From NCBI RefSeq assembly GCF_030409325.1, contig NZ_JAUFPR010000002.1:1798001-1862000 (forward strand): a stretch of DNA of 64,000 nt, read 5' to 3'. Shown here piece after piece: positions 45,454 through 54,478 of the stretch. Each line of letters begins with the position of its first letter. Positions within the stretch are counted from its first letter, which is position 1. The stretch comes from Mucilaginibacter aquaedulcis (GTDB taxonomy: Bacteria; Bacteroidota; Bacteroidia; Sphingobacteriales; Sphingobacteriaceae). Position numbers and translations under genes: made by a program. The notes below the pieces were generated by a model, which did not search any database, was not told the DNA's origin, and worked only from the letters and a program-made list of their open reading frames with translations.

Positions 45454-45496
45454 AATTAATTTGTCGTCCTGTAACACAAAGGGCGACAAATTAATT
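45454..45496 (+). terminator. Terminator of the response-regulator gene
   Basis: A 13-bp stem aattaatttgtcg / cgacaaattaatt around a 17-nt loop, followed by atttctc and a T-run a little later. Confidence 0.72.
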
Positions 45497-45606
45497 ATTT
45501 CTCACATTTTTTGAGCTTCTCACCAAAGTAAAGTTGAGCTTCCCAGCAAACCTGCGCTCATGCTTTTACCAGCATCTTTGTTTTGTAATTTAATAACACA
45601 AACAAA

Positions 45607-46419
45607 ATGAAAAAGGTAATATTAATAACAGGTGCATCCGCGGGTATGGGTAAAGAAATGGCCAGGCATCTGCAACAGGATGGGAATATAGTTTATGGGG
45701 CAGCCCGTCGCATTGAAAAAATGGAAGATATCAAACAGCTTGGCGTAAAAGTTTTGGCTATGGATGTAACCGACGAAGCCTCAATGCTAACCGGTGTGGA
45801 AACCATTATCAAAAACGAGGGCCGCATTGATGTGCTGATAAACAACGCCGGTTTTGGATCATACGGCGCTATAGAAGACGTACCAATTAGCGATGCCCGT
45901 TATCAGTTAGAGGTAAATGTATTTGGAGCGGCACGTTTAACCCAGCTGGTTTTACCTTATATGCGTAAACAACATTCTGGCAAAATAATCAACATATCAT
46001 CTATAGGTGGTAAATTTGCCGCAGCTTTGGGTGGCTGGTACCATGCCAGCAAATTTGCCCTTGAAGCACTGAGCGATAGCCTCCGTAACGAAGTGAAACA
46101 GTTTGGTATTGATGTAGTGGTTATTGAACCCGGAGGTATCAAATCTGAGTGGAGCTATATAGCCATTGATAACCTGATAAAAACTTCGGGTAACACAGCT
46201 TATCAAAATATAGCTAAACAATTTACCGGTATAGCCCAAAAAGCGGAAACAAAAAACGCTGAACCCATAGTTATAGTTGACCTGGTGAGGAAAGCCATTG
46301 AAGCTAAACAGCCTAAAACACGTTACCATGGTGGCTATATGGCTTCACTGGGCTTGTTTATGCGCAAAATACTTCCCGACCGCGCCTTTGATAAAATGCT
46401 GCTGAGCCAACTAAAGTAA
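45607..46419 (+). CDS. Short-chain dehydrogenase/oxidoreductase
   Basis: A 270-residue classical SDR. Cofactor motif TGASAGMGKEMA lies near 8-19, NNAG is in VLINNAGFGSYG, Ser is in NISSIGG, and the catalytic Tyr-Lys is in WYHASKFALEAL. This subgroup (KR-like, often fused in name to retinol/steroid dehydrogenases) has a longer C-terminus. It is followed 26 bp downstream by an AraC-type regulator gene on the same strand, probably cotranscribed. The substrate is unknown. Confidence 0.9.
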   Translation: MKKVILITGASAGMGKEMARHLQQDGNIVYGAARRIEKMEDIKQLGVKVLAMDVTDEASMLTGVETIIKNEGRIDVLINNAGFGSYGAIEDVPISDARYQLEVNVFGAARLTQLVLPYMRKQHSGKIINISSIGGKFAAALGGWYHASKFALEALSDSLRNEVKQFGIDVVVIEPGGIKSEWSYIAIDNLIKTSGNTAYQNIAKQFTGIAQKAETKNAEPIVIVDLVRKAIEAKQPKTRYHGGYMASLGLFMRKILPDRAFDKMLLSQLK

Positions 46420-46445
46420 ATGGTATATTTAAAACATTGATTCAA

Positions 46446-47249
46446 ATGAAAAATGATGGCCATGTATTGTTCAGCAACTTGCTGTACTCGTGCGTAGATA
46501 AAAAGCAGCGCGCTAATGAAACCTTTGTGCCCGAACATGTTTTTGGCTATATCATATCAGGCGAAAGCCATCAGAAAACTATTGAGGGCTCCCGTGTTTT
46601 CGGACCTGGCACAATTGCGCTCGTTCGGCGGAATCAACTTATCAAATCAGAAAAAGTCCCTGGCCCGGAGGGTGAGTTCAAATCGGTCAATATATTTTTT
46701 GAGCAGGATTTTTTACGGAGATACAGTGCCGAAAATAAGTTTGCACCGGCTAAGCGTTATACCGGCGATCCGATTTATCTGCTCCCACCCGACCCTTTTA
46801 TTAAAGGATATTTTAACTCGCTAATCCCTTATCTTGAACATGGCTGGCAAAGCACAGCCTCCATGGCCGAATTAAAGACCAGGGAGGCTATTGAACTGCT
46901 GCTAAGGCTTGATCCTACACTTTATGATTTTCTTTTTGACTTTAGTGAGCCTTACAAGATAGATCTTGAAGCTTATATGAATCAGCATTACATGTACAAT
47001 GTACCCACTGCTCAGTTTGCCAAACTTACGGGCCGCAGCCTTGCCAGCTTTAAACGCGATTTTGAAAAGATATTTCAAACCTCTCCGGGGCAATGGCTGC
47101 AGCAAAAACGTTTGGCCGAGGCTTATTACCTTATCAGAGAGAAGGGTCAGAAACCATCAGAGGTGTATCTTAATGTGGGTTTTGAAAACCTCTCACACTT
47201 TTCCTACACGTTTAAAAAGATGTTTGGAATAGTACCATCGAGGGTTTGA
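46446..47249 (+). CDS. AraC-family transcriptional regulator
   Basis: A 267-residue regulator with an N-terminal cupin-like ligand domain (about 1-150; HVFGYIISGESHQKTIEG) and a C-terminal AraC double helix-turn-helix. The latter has TAQFAKLTGRSLASFKRDFEKIF (first HTH) and PSEVYLNVGFENLSHFSYTFKKMFGIVPS (second HTH with the classical AraC signature). It likely controls the SDR immediately upstream. The ATG at 46446 is preferred to the TTG at 46437. Confidence 0.9.
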   Translation: MKNDGHVLFSNLLYSCVDKKQRANETFVPEHVFGYIISGESHQKTIEGSRVFGPGTIALVRRNQLIKSEKVPGPEGEFKSVNIFFEQDFLRRYSAENKFAPAKRYTGDPIYLLPPDPFIKGYFNSLIPYLEHGWQSTASMAELKTREAIELLLRLDPTLYDFLFDFSEPYKIDLEAYMNQHYMYNVPTAQFAKLTGRSLASFKRDFEKIFQTSPGQWLQQKRLAEAYYLIREKGQKPSEVYLNVGFENLSHFSYTFKKMFGIVPSRV

Positions 47250-47321
47250 TACTTCTGCTTTAAGCTATTTGTTTTTCAGTTTGTTTTGGATAGATTTATA
47301 GTACCAATAAAACCTATCCGC

Positions 47322-47738
47322 ATGAACTGGAGCTTGCTATTCAAACTCTCATTATTTGGCTTAGCCATGGGTATTGCCACGGCCTTTTTTATTCCCAGCA
47401 ATGTGGAGGGAATGCTTTGGCCGGTTATTTTTATCATTTGCGCGTACCTCATTGCTAAAAACTGTACGCAAATGTATTTTACCAATGGGTTTTGCCTCAG
47501 CCTGCTCAATTGCGTTTGGATAATTGCGGCACATGTAATTTTCTACAATAGCTATGTAAAAGGTCATACACAGGAAGCAGCCATGTATAATAACAACCTC
47601 TACAAAATTTCACCACAACTTGCGCTGGCCATTATCGGTATTTTTATAGGTATAGCCTCGGGATTAGTGCAGGGCTTGTTTGCCTTTATTGCTTCTAAAT
47701 TTGTAAAAAGAGGGCATCGTGTTAACCCAGTTGGATAA
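47322..47738 (+). CDS. Small polytopic membrane protein of unknown function
   Basis: A 138-residue protein with four predicted membrane helices (about 8-24, 30-45, 52-70, 96-120) and a Lys/Arg-rich C-terminus. The family is not recognised with confidence; it is DUF4199-like in size and helix pattern. The ATG at 47322 is preferred to the TTG at 47286. It overlaps the DUF1801 gene by 20 bp. Confidence 0.65.
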   Translation: MNWSLLFKLSLFGLAMGIATAFFIPSNVEGMLWPVIFIICAYLIAKNCTQMYFTNGFCLSLLNCVWIIAAHVIFYNSYVKGHTQEAAMYNNNLYKISPQLALAIIGIFIGIASGLVQGLFAFIASKFVKRGHRVNPVG

Positions 47739-48087
47739 CTTTTATCTGCAAAAGGATGAACCTGTAAGAGGCTGCCTGCTGGCCCTTCGCGAGATCATCC
47801 TGAAACAAGACGAAAACATTTCGGCATCCTTGAAATACGGGATGCCATTTTTTTGCTACAAAGGCAAAATGTTTTGTTATCTGTGGGTGCATAAAAAGTT
47901 GCACCAGCCATACATAGGTATTGTGGAAGGCAAGAACCTTGAACATCCCATGCTTATCATCGAAAAACGTGCCCGTATGAAGATCATGTTATTTGAAGCC
48001 GACAAAGATTTACCTATTGAAACTATAGAAGATATTTTACAACAAACTATTAAGCTATATAAAAGCGGCATAGTAAAGGTTGGGTAA
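47719..48087 (+). CDS. DUF1801-family protein
   Basis: A 122-residue protein of the YdhG/DUF1801 (SUF-like iron-chaperone-fold) family. Segments ASLKYGMPFFCYKGKMFCYLWVHK and the C-terminal helix IEDILQQTIKLYKSG fit. The function is not established. It begins with GTG inside the preceding gene. Confidence 0.75.
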   Translation: MLTQLDNFYLQKDEPVRGCLLALREIILKQDENISASLKYGMPFFCYKGKMFCYLWVHKKLHQPYIGIVEGKNLEHPMLIIEKRARMKIMLFEADKDLPIETIEDILQQTIKLYKSGIVKVG

Positions 48088-48100
48088 TTAGTTTAAAAAC

Positions 48101-48132
48101 AAAGCCTGTCAGGTTGTAACTTGACAGGCTTT
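48101..48132 (-). terminator. Terminator of the tRNA-Arg gene
   Basis: A perfect 11-bp stem aaagcctgtca / tgacaggcttt with a 10-nt loop. On the minus strand the stem is followed by TTTGTTTTTAAAC, directly after the tRNA 3' end. It may also end the DUF1801 transcript from the other side. Confidence 0.8.
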
Positions 48133-48138
48133 AAAGAG

Positions 48139-48210
48139 TGCTCCCGACGAGATTCGAACTCATATCGATGGTACCGGAAACCATAATTCTATCCATTGAA
48201 CTACGGAAGC
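48139..48210 (-). tRNA. tRNA-Arg (anticodon CCG)
   Basis: A complete cloverleaf on the minus strand. The acceptor is GCTTCCG/CGGGAGC, and the D-arm is GTTC/GAAT with loop AATGGATA. The anticodon stem is ATGGT/ACCAT with loop TTCCGGT (CCG). The T-arm is ATGAG/CTCGT with TTCGAAT, and the discriminator is A. CCA is not encoded. Confidence 0.93.
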
Positions 48211-48308
48211 ATTGCTGCAAATATATACATTCAATTGTTTTATTTATGATGGATTATACAAAAAATAGGGTGGTGTATGATTACGCTTGATAATACGCAA
48301 CGCATTAT

Positions 48309-48536
48309 TTATTCATCACAATGTGATATATGATTAATATTTAAAATGGAATCTATTTCCTGGAGAAAATGCTGATGTTCGGTTTCGTCGAATTTTACCT
48401 GGGTTAAGTCAGTGCAATTGCCGTGGGTTTGGGGCTTGTGTCTGTCTCTGAAAATGATCAAAAGTGGTATACAGACCTGTATTACCATAAAGGCCAACGT
48501 AAACTGGAACATGTATGTGGTCAGCGTCTCCATCAT
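48309..48536 (-). CDS. Possible small single-helix membrane protein
   Basis: A 75-residue frame. The N-terminus contains one hydrophobic helix (FTLAFMVIQVCIPLLIIF) followed by basic residues and an acidic, His-rich tail. The composition is that of a real small membrane protein, but no ribosome-binding site or promoter is clear and I do not recognise a family. An opposite-strand frame (48412-48645) is less convincing. Confidence 0.35.
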   Translation of the reverse strand: MMETLTTYMFQFTLAFMVIQVCIPLLIIFRDRHKPQTHGNCTDLTQVKFDETEHQHFLQEIDSILNINHISHCDE

Positions 48537-48843
48537 AATAAAGACAATTCAGGAATTAATTAGTGTTGTTAATTTAACGATTTTTTTTGATATTATTTAT
48601 ATAAAAGTTATTAAAAATAAGCGGGTTTCCCTGCTTTTTACTTAACTAAAAAGCCAGTTTGTTAGTTATATCATTTTATAGCCGTTTTCCCTCATACGTC
48701 AAAACTGTAGTCGTTATTTTTTCATAATCTGTAACATTTCGCATTTAAGAGTATCTATATCTGATACTGAAAAAAGCATTCAGTATTTTTACACTGCGGG
48801 CATCCGTGCACCGCCTATCCTGATAAACCACAAATATTACCTT
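48537..48843 (+). promoter_or_regulatory. Promoter region of the MATE gene with overlapping inverted repeats
   Basis: About 300 bases upstream of the exporter. Two overlapping inverted repeats share a TACT element: AGTATC-N7-GATACT (48750-48768) and TACTGAA-N7-TTCAGTA (48765-48785). A near -7 box TATTTTTA (48784-48791) follows. A repressor binding here could control the MATE gene. Confidence 0.45.
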
Positions 48844-50268
48844 ATGCAGCAAACCATTACTAAACCAAGTAAAGTATCATCCTTTTTCTCGGTTTTAAAA
48901 CAAGCTATCAAGGGCCGTGAGGTTGATCTTACAGCTATCAGCATAAAACGGGCTATTGTATTATTGGCTATCCCCATGATGCTGGAAATGGCTATGGAAT
49001 CCGTTTTTGCCCTGGTTGATCTTTATTTTGTAGGCCATTTAAAAAACAGCAGCCTCGCCATTCAAACTGTTGGGTTAACCGAGTCGGTACTTACCGTAAT
49101 CTATTCGTTGGCTATTGGTTTAAGCATGGCAGCAACCGCTGTTGTTGCCCGCCGCATTGGCGAAAAAAATCCCGAAGCTGCATCAAAGGCCGGGATGCAA
49201 ACCATTGTAATTGCCCTGATCATTAATTTGGCTATCAGCATTTTTGGTTTTCTGCATGCAAAAGATATCCTGCTTATCATGGGTGCATCTGCCCAAACTG
49301 CAGAGCACGGAACCAACTTTGTAAGAATCATGATGAGCGGCAGCATTATCATTGTATTGCTGTTTTTGATCAATGGTATTTTCAGGGGCGCGGGTAATGC
49401 GGCTATTGCTATGCGCAGCTTATGGATAGCCAACATGGCAAATATCATCCTCTGCCCTATCTTTATCCGCGGATTGGGCCCTATCCCTGCGTTTGGTTTA
49501 ACAGGAGCCGCCATAGCTACTACTATTGGCCGCAGTTTGGGTGTAAGCTACCAGGTTTATAACTTATTTAACGGCAAAAACATTTTAAAGATTCGTTTGA
49601 GCTATTTTATACCTGATTGGCAGCAGATCAAGGCCATTATTAAAATTGCAGCACCGGGAATTTTACAGTTTGTAATTGCCAGCTGCAGCTGGATATTCCT
49701 GGCTGAATTAGTTGCTACCACCGGAGGAGATGCAGGTTCGGCGGGTTATCAAACCTCATTGCGGCTCATGATGTTTTTCCTGTTACCGGTTTGGGGACTG
49801 AGCAATGCCGCAGCCACCTTAGTTGGTCAAAACCTGGGCGCCGGACATGTGGACAGAGCCGAACAATCGGTATTTCAGACTATGAGATATGCAGTGGTAT
49901 TTTTAGCCGTGGTGAGTGTATTATTTTTAACCTGCGGGCATTTGTTTGCCTCCTTTTTCACAGAGGATGATGCTGTTAAAAAGGTAGCTACCTTATCCTT
50001 AAATATCCTGAGCGGGGGCTTTATCATTTATGGATTTGGTATGGTATTAACAAGCGCGTTTAATGGCGCCGGGGATACCTGGACACCTACTAAAATCAAC
50101 TTATTCACGTTTTGGGTTTTCCAGATTCCTTTTGCCTATTTACTGGCTAAGTATTTTGGCATGGGGCCTAAGGGAGTTTTTATCTCCATCCCAGTTGCCG
50201 AAGTCGGGCTTACCATCGGGGCGTATATTCTGTTTAAAATGGGGAAATGGAAAAAAACAAAAGTTTAA
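48844..50268 (+). CDS. MATE-family multidrug/cation exporter
   Basis: A 474-residue membrane exporter with twelve helices in two pseudo-symmetric halves, using a Na+ or H+ gradient. The NorM/DinF-type hallmarks are seen: LAIPMMLEMAMESVFALVDLYFVGHL (about 33-60), AATAVVARRIGEKNPEAA, and in the second half GLSNAAATLVGQNLGAG. Likely substrates are cationic drugs or metabolites. A perfect bidirectional terminator follows. Length and motifs are typical. Confidence 0.94.
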   Translation: MQQTITKPSKVSSFFSVLKQAIKGREVDLTAISIKRAIVLLAIPMMLEMAMESVFALVDLYFVGHLKNSSLAIQTVGLTESVLTVIYSLAIGLSMAATAVVARRIGEKNPEAASKAGMQTIVIALIINLAISIFGFLHAKDILLIMGASAQTAEHGTNFVRIMMSGSIIIVLLFLINGIFRGAGNAAIAMRSLWIANMANIILCPIFIRGLGPIPAFGLTGAAIATTIGRSLGVSYQVYNLFNGKNILKIRLSYFIPDWQQIKAIIKIAAPGILQFVIASCSWIFLAELVATTGGDAGSAGYQTSLRLMMFFLLPVWGLSNAAATLVGQNLGAGHVDRAEQSVFQTMRYAVVFLAVVSVLFLTCGHLFASFFTEDDAVKKVATLSLNILSGGFIIYGFGMVLTSAFNGAGDTWTPTKINLFTFWVFQIPFAYLLAKYFGMGPKGVFISIPVAEVGLTIGAYILFKMGKWKKTKV

Positions 50269-50286
50269 TAGCAATCGCTTATTATA

Positions 50287-50320
50287 AAAAAATGCTTGCC
50301 GGTACCGGCAAGCATTTTTT
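50287..50320. terminator. Bidirectional terminator between MATE and NTF2-like genes
   Basis: A perfect 34-bp palindrome centred on GGTACC with A-run and T-run ends, between two convergent genes. It can serve both strands. Confidence 0.9.
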
Positions 50321-50338
50321 ACAATATCTGAATATCCT

Positions 50339-50806
50339 CTATGGAATCTTTACAGCCTGACGGGCCAGCAATTGCCAGTCTCCTTTATTTTTGATCCAAA
50401 CCAGCAGTATGCTGAGTTTTACCGTTCCGGGGCCTTTACCCTTGTCGTTAGTAGCAGCCGAAAATATATGGCGAACTGTAGCTGTGTTTCCAACTATTTT
50501 AACAGTTTGATCAGTAAGATCGATAGATACAAAATCAGATACACCCGTAGCAATATCACTGATAAACTCCTTTTTACTTTGCACTTTACCGCTTGAATGC
50601 CCGTAGCTTAACTCGCTTGATGCAAGTTTTTCAAGGGTAATCGTATCGGCGTCAACCATAGCCTTGCGTAATTGCTCGGTGGCTTGTGTTATCTCGGCGA
50701 TTGATTTTGAGCTTTGGGCCAAAGTTTTTTGCATATTAACAATGATCACTAAACTTAGGCACATCGTTGCTTTTAATAAAAAGTATTTTTTCATAAGGGT
50801 TTTCAT
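50339..50806 (-). CDS. Secreted NTF2/SnoaL-like (DUF4440) protein
   Basis: A 155-residue protein with a signal peptide (ending KTLAQ) and a DUF4440/NTF2 cone fold: ATEQLRKAMVDADTITLEKLAS helix, SYGHSSGKVQSKKEFI, a VRHIFS strand and a final LLVWIKNKGDWQLLARQAVKI strand pair. Such proteins bind small ligands or act as enzymes on diverse substrates. The specific role is unknown. Confidence 0.82.
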   Translation of the reverse strand: MKTLMKKYFLLKATMCLSLVIIVNMQKTLAQSSKSIAEITQATEQLRKAMVDADTITLEKLASSELSYGHSSGKVQSKKEFISDIATGVSDFVSIDLTDQTVKIVGNTATVRHIFSAATNDKGKGPGTVKLSILLVWIKNKGDWQLLARQAVKIP

Positions 50807-50831
50807 TTAGGTTTACCGGTATGGCAAAACA

Positions 50832-51935
50832 CTAAACATTAAACCTGAAATGCATAATGTCGCCATCCTGCACAATATAAGTTTTTCCTTCAATAGCCAG
50901 CTTACCATTTTCTTTTATTACCGCCTCTGAGCCATTAAATTTCACAAAATCGTCGTATTTAATTACTTCAGCACGAATAAACCCTTTTTCAAAATCGGTG
51001 TGGATAACACCTGCAGCCTGTGGAGCGCTGAAGCCCTGGGTAATAGTCCAGGCGCGCACCTCCTGCACACCGGCTGTAAAATATGTAGCCAGGTTAAGCA
51101 AACGGTATGCAGCCTTAATTAACTTATTCACGCCAGATTCGGTAAGACCCAGATCTTCTAAAAACATCTGGCGCTCCTCGTAAGTGTCCATTTGTGCAAT
51201 TTCTGATTCTATTTGTGCTGAAATTACCAGTACTTCGGCATTTTCTTCCTTAACAGCGGCTCTTACTTTCTCCACATAAGCGTTACCGTTACTTACAGAA
51301 CCTTCATCCACGTTACAAACGTATAATACAGGTTTTGCGGTAAGCAACCATAAATCAGCTACATATTCTTTATCTTCCTCAGCAACCGGAGCTGTACGTG
51401 CAGATTTACCTGAAAGGATATGCTCGCGATATACGGTTAAAACATCAAAGGTTTTCTTAGCTTCTTTATCACCACCGGTTTTAGCCATTTTCTCAACCTT
51501 CTGAATCTTTTTTTCTATCGATTCAAGGTCTTTCAGTTGTAGTTCGGTATCAATGATCTCTTTATCGCGTATCGGGTCAACAGAACCATCAACGTGAATT
51601 ACATTATCATTATCAAAACAACGCAATACGTGAATGATAGCATTGGTTGCACGTATATTGCCTAAAAACTGGTTACCCAATCCCTCGCCTTTACTGGCAC
51701 CTTTTACCAGGCCGGCTATATCAACAATTTCAATAGTGTTTGGTACTATGCTTTTCGGTTGTACTATTTCGGTAAGCTTTGTTAACCGCTCATCCGGCAC
51801 CGTAATTACGCCCACGTTTGGCTCAATAGTGCAAAACGGAAAGTTGGCCGCCTGCGCCTTGGCATTTGATAAGCAATTAAAAAGTGTTGATTTACCTACG
51901 TTTGGTAAACCTACTATTCCACATTGTAAACCCAT
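50832..51935 (-). CDS. ychF: Redox-regulated ATPase YchF (Obg-like)
   Basis: A 367-residue P-loop protein of the OLA1/YchF group. It hydrolyses ATP rather than GTP and associates with ribosomes. The P-loop is GLPNVGKSTLFN (8-19), switch II is DIAGLVKGASKGEGLGNQFL (about 71-90), the altered base-recognition motif is YVCNVDE instead of NKxD, and the C-terminal TGS domain carries the usual IHTDFEKGFIRAEV. It is highly conserved and single-copy. Confidence 0.97.
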   Translation of the reverse strand: MGLQCGIVGLPNVGKSTLFNCLSNAKAQAANFPFCTIEPNVGVITVPDERLTKLTEIVQPKSIVPNTIEIVDIAGLVKGASKGEGLGNQFLGNIRATNAIIHVLRCFDNDNVIHVDGSVDPIRDKEIIDTELQLKDLESIEKKIQKVEKMAKTGGDKEAKKTFDVLTVYREHILSGKSARTAPVAEEDKEYVADLWLLTAKPVLYVCNVDEGSVSNGNAYVEKVRAAVKEENAEVLVISAQIESEIAQMDTYEERQMFLEDLGLTESGVNKLIKAAYRLLNLATYFTAGVQEVRAWTITQGFSAPQAAGVIHTDFEKGFIRAEVIKYDDFVKFNGSEAVIKENGKLAIEGKTYIVQDGDIMHFRFNV

Positions 51936-52195
51936 TTTTTGTAAAACTCTAAATTTCTAAATACTAAATCCTAAACCTCAAATCACCAACTCCGTTTAAA
52001 AAACAATAAATAAAAGCTATAAAACATTGTTAGTGAACCTTAAACAACTGCCAATAAATTATTGACAAATGATTAAATGACGATTTAAAATTTGCGCAAA
52101 GATAACAGAAAATTTTGCCTTATAATTTGAAAAAATAAACGACTTTTGCCATCGCTAAAACAAAGCAAAACAGATTAGTAATAAGATGTAAAAAC

Positions 52196-52202
52196 AAGGA
52201 GG
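52196..52202 (+). promoter_or_regulatory. Strong Shine-Dalgarno site of mgtE
   Basis: AAGGAGG lies 7 nt before the ATG at 52210. Such a site is unusual in this phylum and fixes the mgtE start. Confidence 0.8.
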
Positions 52203-52209
52203 AACTTTT

Positions 52210-53580
52210 ATGATGGAAATGGTTGAACAAATAGAATTGTTACTGGAACAGCAGGATAATGCCCAATTACAGGAATATTTGAACAGCCTTAATATTTCTG
52301 ACGTAGAAGAACTCATAGGTGAGCTGCCCGAACATGGCCCCCTGTTTATCGAAACCCTTTCGTTAAACCGAGCAGTAAATGTTTTCCGCATACTTGACTC
52401 TCCTACCCAGGAGCGTATTATTAAAAAACTTTCGGGCCAAAAAGTTGCCGATCTTATTAATGAACTGCCTCCTGATGACCGTACCGCCCTTTTCAGTGAG
52501 CTCCATGGCGATGCTGTTCAGAAACTGATCCAGCATCTATCGGCCGAAGACCGCAAAGAAGCATTATCATTACTTGGTTATGAAGAAGATAGTGTTGGCC
52601 GTTTAATGACACCGGATTATATTGCTGTTAAAAGAAATTGGGATGTAACCCGTGTGCTGTCACACATCAGACGGTATGGTAAAAATTCCGAAACCATTGA
52701 TGTTATTTACGTAATTGACGAAAACGGTTTATTGCTTGACGATATCAGGATACGTGAGATATTACTGGTTAAACCCGAAACAAAGGTAAGCGATTTGATG
52801 GATGGCCGCCTGATAGCCTTGAGCGCCAGCGATCCGCAGGAAGAAGCCATCAATGTATTCAGGATGAATAACCGTGTGGCACTTCCGGTGGTTGATAGTG
52901 AGAACATTTTACTGGGTATCGTTACCGTTGATGATATATTATGGATAGCCAACGAGGAATACACTGAGGATATTCAAAAAATTGGTGGTACCGAAGCACT
53001 GGATGAGCCATACCTGGATATTAACCTGTTCCGGCTGGTAAAAAAGCGTGTAGGTTGGCTTATCATCTTATTCCTGGGCGAGATGCTTACCGCTACGGCG
53101 ATGGGCTTTTTTGAAAAAGCTATTGAAAAGGCCGTTGTACTGGCTTTATTTATCCCACTGATCATTTCAAGCGGTGGTAACAGCGGTTCGCAGGCGTCAA
53201 CCCTGATTATACAGGCCATGGCCCTGGGTGAAGTTACCGTTGGCGATTGGTGGCGGGTAATGCGCCGTGAGTTATTGTCGGGCCTTATGCTGGGGCTAAC
53301 CCTCGGATTGATCGGCTTTATGCGTATCTATATCTGGACTATGTTTTCGCCTATTTATGGGCCGCACTGGATATTGGTTGGCTTAACAGTAGGCTGCGCG
53401 CTTGTTGGTGTTGTACTTTGGGGATCATTAGCCGGCTCTATGCTGCCCCTCATACTTAAAAAGCTTGGCGCCGACCCTGCTACCTCATCAGCCCCATTTG
53501 TAGCCACATTGGTTGATGTTACCGGTTTGATCATTTACTTTACCATTGCCGTTATACTGATGCGGGGAACGCTGCTGTAG
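52210..53580 (+). CDS. mgtE: Magnesium transporter MgtE
   Basis: A 456-residue Mg2+ channel/transporter. An N-domain of acidic helical repeats (ELIGELPEHGPLFIETL..., DLINELPPDDRTALF) precedes two CBS domains (about 140-255). A plug helix (EALDEPYLDINLFRLVKKRVGWLIILF) and five membrane helices follow, with the signature SGGNSGSQASTLIIQAMALGEV (about 318-340). Cytosolic Mg2+ binding to the N/CBS region closes the pore. It lies alone, and a repeat-rich gap follows. Confidence 0.96.
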   Translation: MMEMVEQIELLLEQQDNAQLQEYLNSLNISDVEELIGELPEHGPLFIETLSLNRAVNVFRILDSPTQERIIKKLSGQKVADLINELPPDDRTALFSELHGDAVQKLIQHLSAEDRKEALSLLGYEEDSVGRLMTPDYIAVKRNWDVTRVLSHIRRYGKNSETIDVIYVIDENGLLLDDIRIREILLVKPETKVSDLMDGRLIALSASDPQEEAINVFRMNNRVALPVVDSENILLGIVTVDDILWIANEEYTEDIQKIGGTEALDEPYLDINLFRLVKKRVGWLIILFLGEMLTATAMGFFEKAIEKAVVLALFIPLIISSGGNSGSQASTLIIQAMALGEVTVGDWWRVMRRELLSGLMLGLTLGLIGFMRIYIWTMFSPIYGPHWILVGLTVGCALVGVVLWGSLAGSMLPLILKKLGADPATSSAPFVATLVDVTGLIIYFTIAVILMRGTLL

Positions 53581-53691
53581 ATAGACCATTCTAATAAAAT
53601 GCATCATTGTTGTAAGGGTACTAAGCCCCCTCTAAACTGTTAAGTAATAGTCCATGAAAAGGCATAGTCTTTGATTGCATGGCATACAAAA

Positions 53692-53848
53692 GACTCACCC
53701 GGTCTACGCTTCGCTGGACCACCCTCTCTTCGCCTGCGGCGGAAAGAGGGTTTAAAAAATCGATAAAGCACAAAAGAAAAGATTCTTCACCCTCTTGCGG
53801 CGAAGCCGGAGAGAGGGTCGACAAGCGTAGCTATGTTGGGGAGAGTCG
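53692..53848. repeat. REP-like nested inverted repeat
   Basis: Two similar copies of about 60 bp in opposite orientation (53692-53751 and 53788-53848). Each starts gactc...ccc, continues through tacgcttcgc- and gaccctctct-like blocks, and each contains its own inner hairpin with cgcc/ggcg around it. A 36-bp AT-rich centre separates them. This kind of intergenic repeat is scattered through genomes of this group. Confidence 0.6.
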
Positions 53849-53956
53849 ATAAACAGCCTGATTTGATGAAACTGCCTTTTGATGGGCTATTACTCTTTGG
53901 AGAGAGTTTGGTGAGGCTTGGTAACTCGCAATGAGGAGAGAAAAGCCCCTTAAAAC

Positions 53957-53989
53957 AAGAAAAACCTGCTTGGTAAGCAGGTTTTTCTT
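53957..53989. terminator. Terminator of the DUF3276 gene (bidirectional)
   Basis: A perfect 15-bp stem aagaaaaacctgctt / aagcaggtttttctt with a GGT loop. T-rich on both strands, so it serves the minus-strand gene at 54016 and any transcript from the left. Confidence 0.9.
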
Positions 53990-54015
53990 TATGGTATTAG
54001 TTTAGTTTTGTTCTG

Positions 54016-54348
54016 TTATATCTCAAATGAGAAATCCTCATCAGCAGATGCTTTTGCTACTTCAGGATTGTCGCCGTATTCATAACGTTTTTCAACAACT
54101 TCCTGGTTTGCTCTGATATAGTCAACGGTTTCTTTTAACCCTTCAGCAAACTTTTCAAAGTCTTCCTTGTACAGGAATATTTTGTGTTTAATAAAAACCC
54201 CATCTTCCAAACGCTTTTTACTTTCTGTTATTGTAACATAGTAATCGTTTGAACGGGTTGCCTTTACATCAAAAAAATAAGTCCTCTTCCCGGCTCTCAC
54301 CTTTTTTGAAAAAACCTCTTCGCGCTCTCTATTGTCAAAATCTCCCAT
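54016..54348 (-). CDS. DUF3276 (PUR-alpha-like nucleic-acid-binding) protein
   Basis: A 110-residue protein of the Bacteroidota PUR-alpha-like family: GKRTYFFDVKATRSNDYYVTITESKKR followed by the KHKIFLYKEDFEKFAEGL strand and helix. PUR repeats bind single-stranded purine-rich DNA/RNA. Its cellular role in bacteria is not settled. It is a monocistronic unit with its own terminator. Confidence 0.87.
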   Translation of the reverse strand: MGDFDNREREEVFSKKVRAGKRTYFFDVKATRSNDYYVTITESKKRLEDGVFIKHKIFLYKEDFEKFAEGLKETVDYIRANQEVVEKRYEYGDNPEVAKASADEDFSFEI

Positions 54349-54478
54349 AATGAATATACCTGTAATTAGTTTTGGTTGGCATAAATATAAATCAAAATTT
54401 CAAAGTGCAAGTATTTTATTCAATTTTCGTGAACTTTTTGAAACAATTTTGTCATTTTTTTGGTTTTTCGCCAAAAAA

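Larger units (their letters stand above)
53581..54015. other. Intergenic region with a REP-like element
   Basis: About 435 bases without a credible gene. It holds the inverted-repeat element of the next entry, unclassified sequence at 53850-53940, and the DUF3276 terminator. The minus-strand frame at 53621-53824 is repeat sequence, not a gene. Confidence 0.7.

Noticed and set aside
53621..53824. 67-residue minus-strand frame
   Set aside because: It lies entirely in the inverted-repeat element and has a low-complexity, non-protein-like composition.
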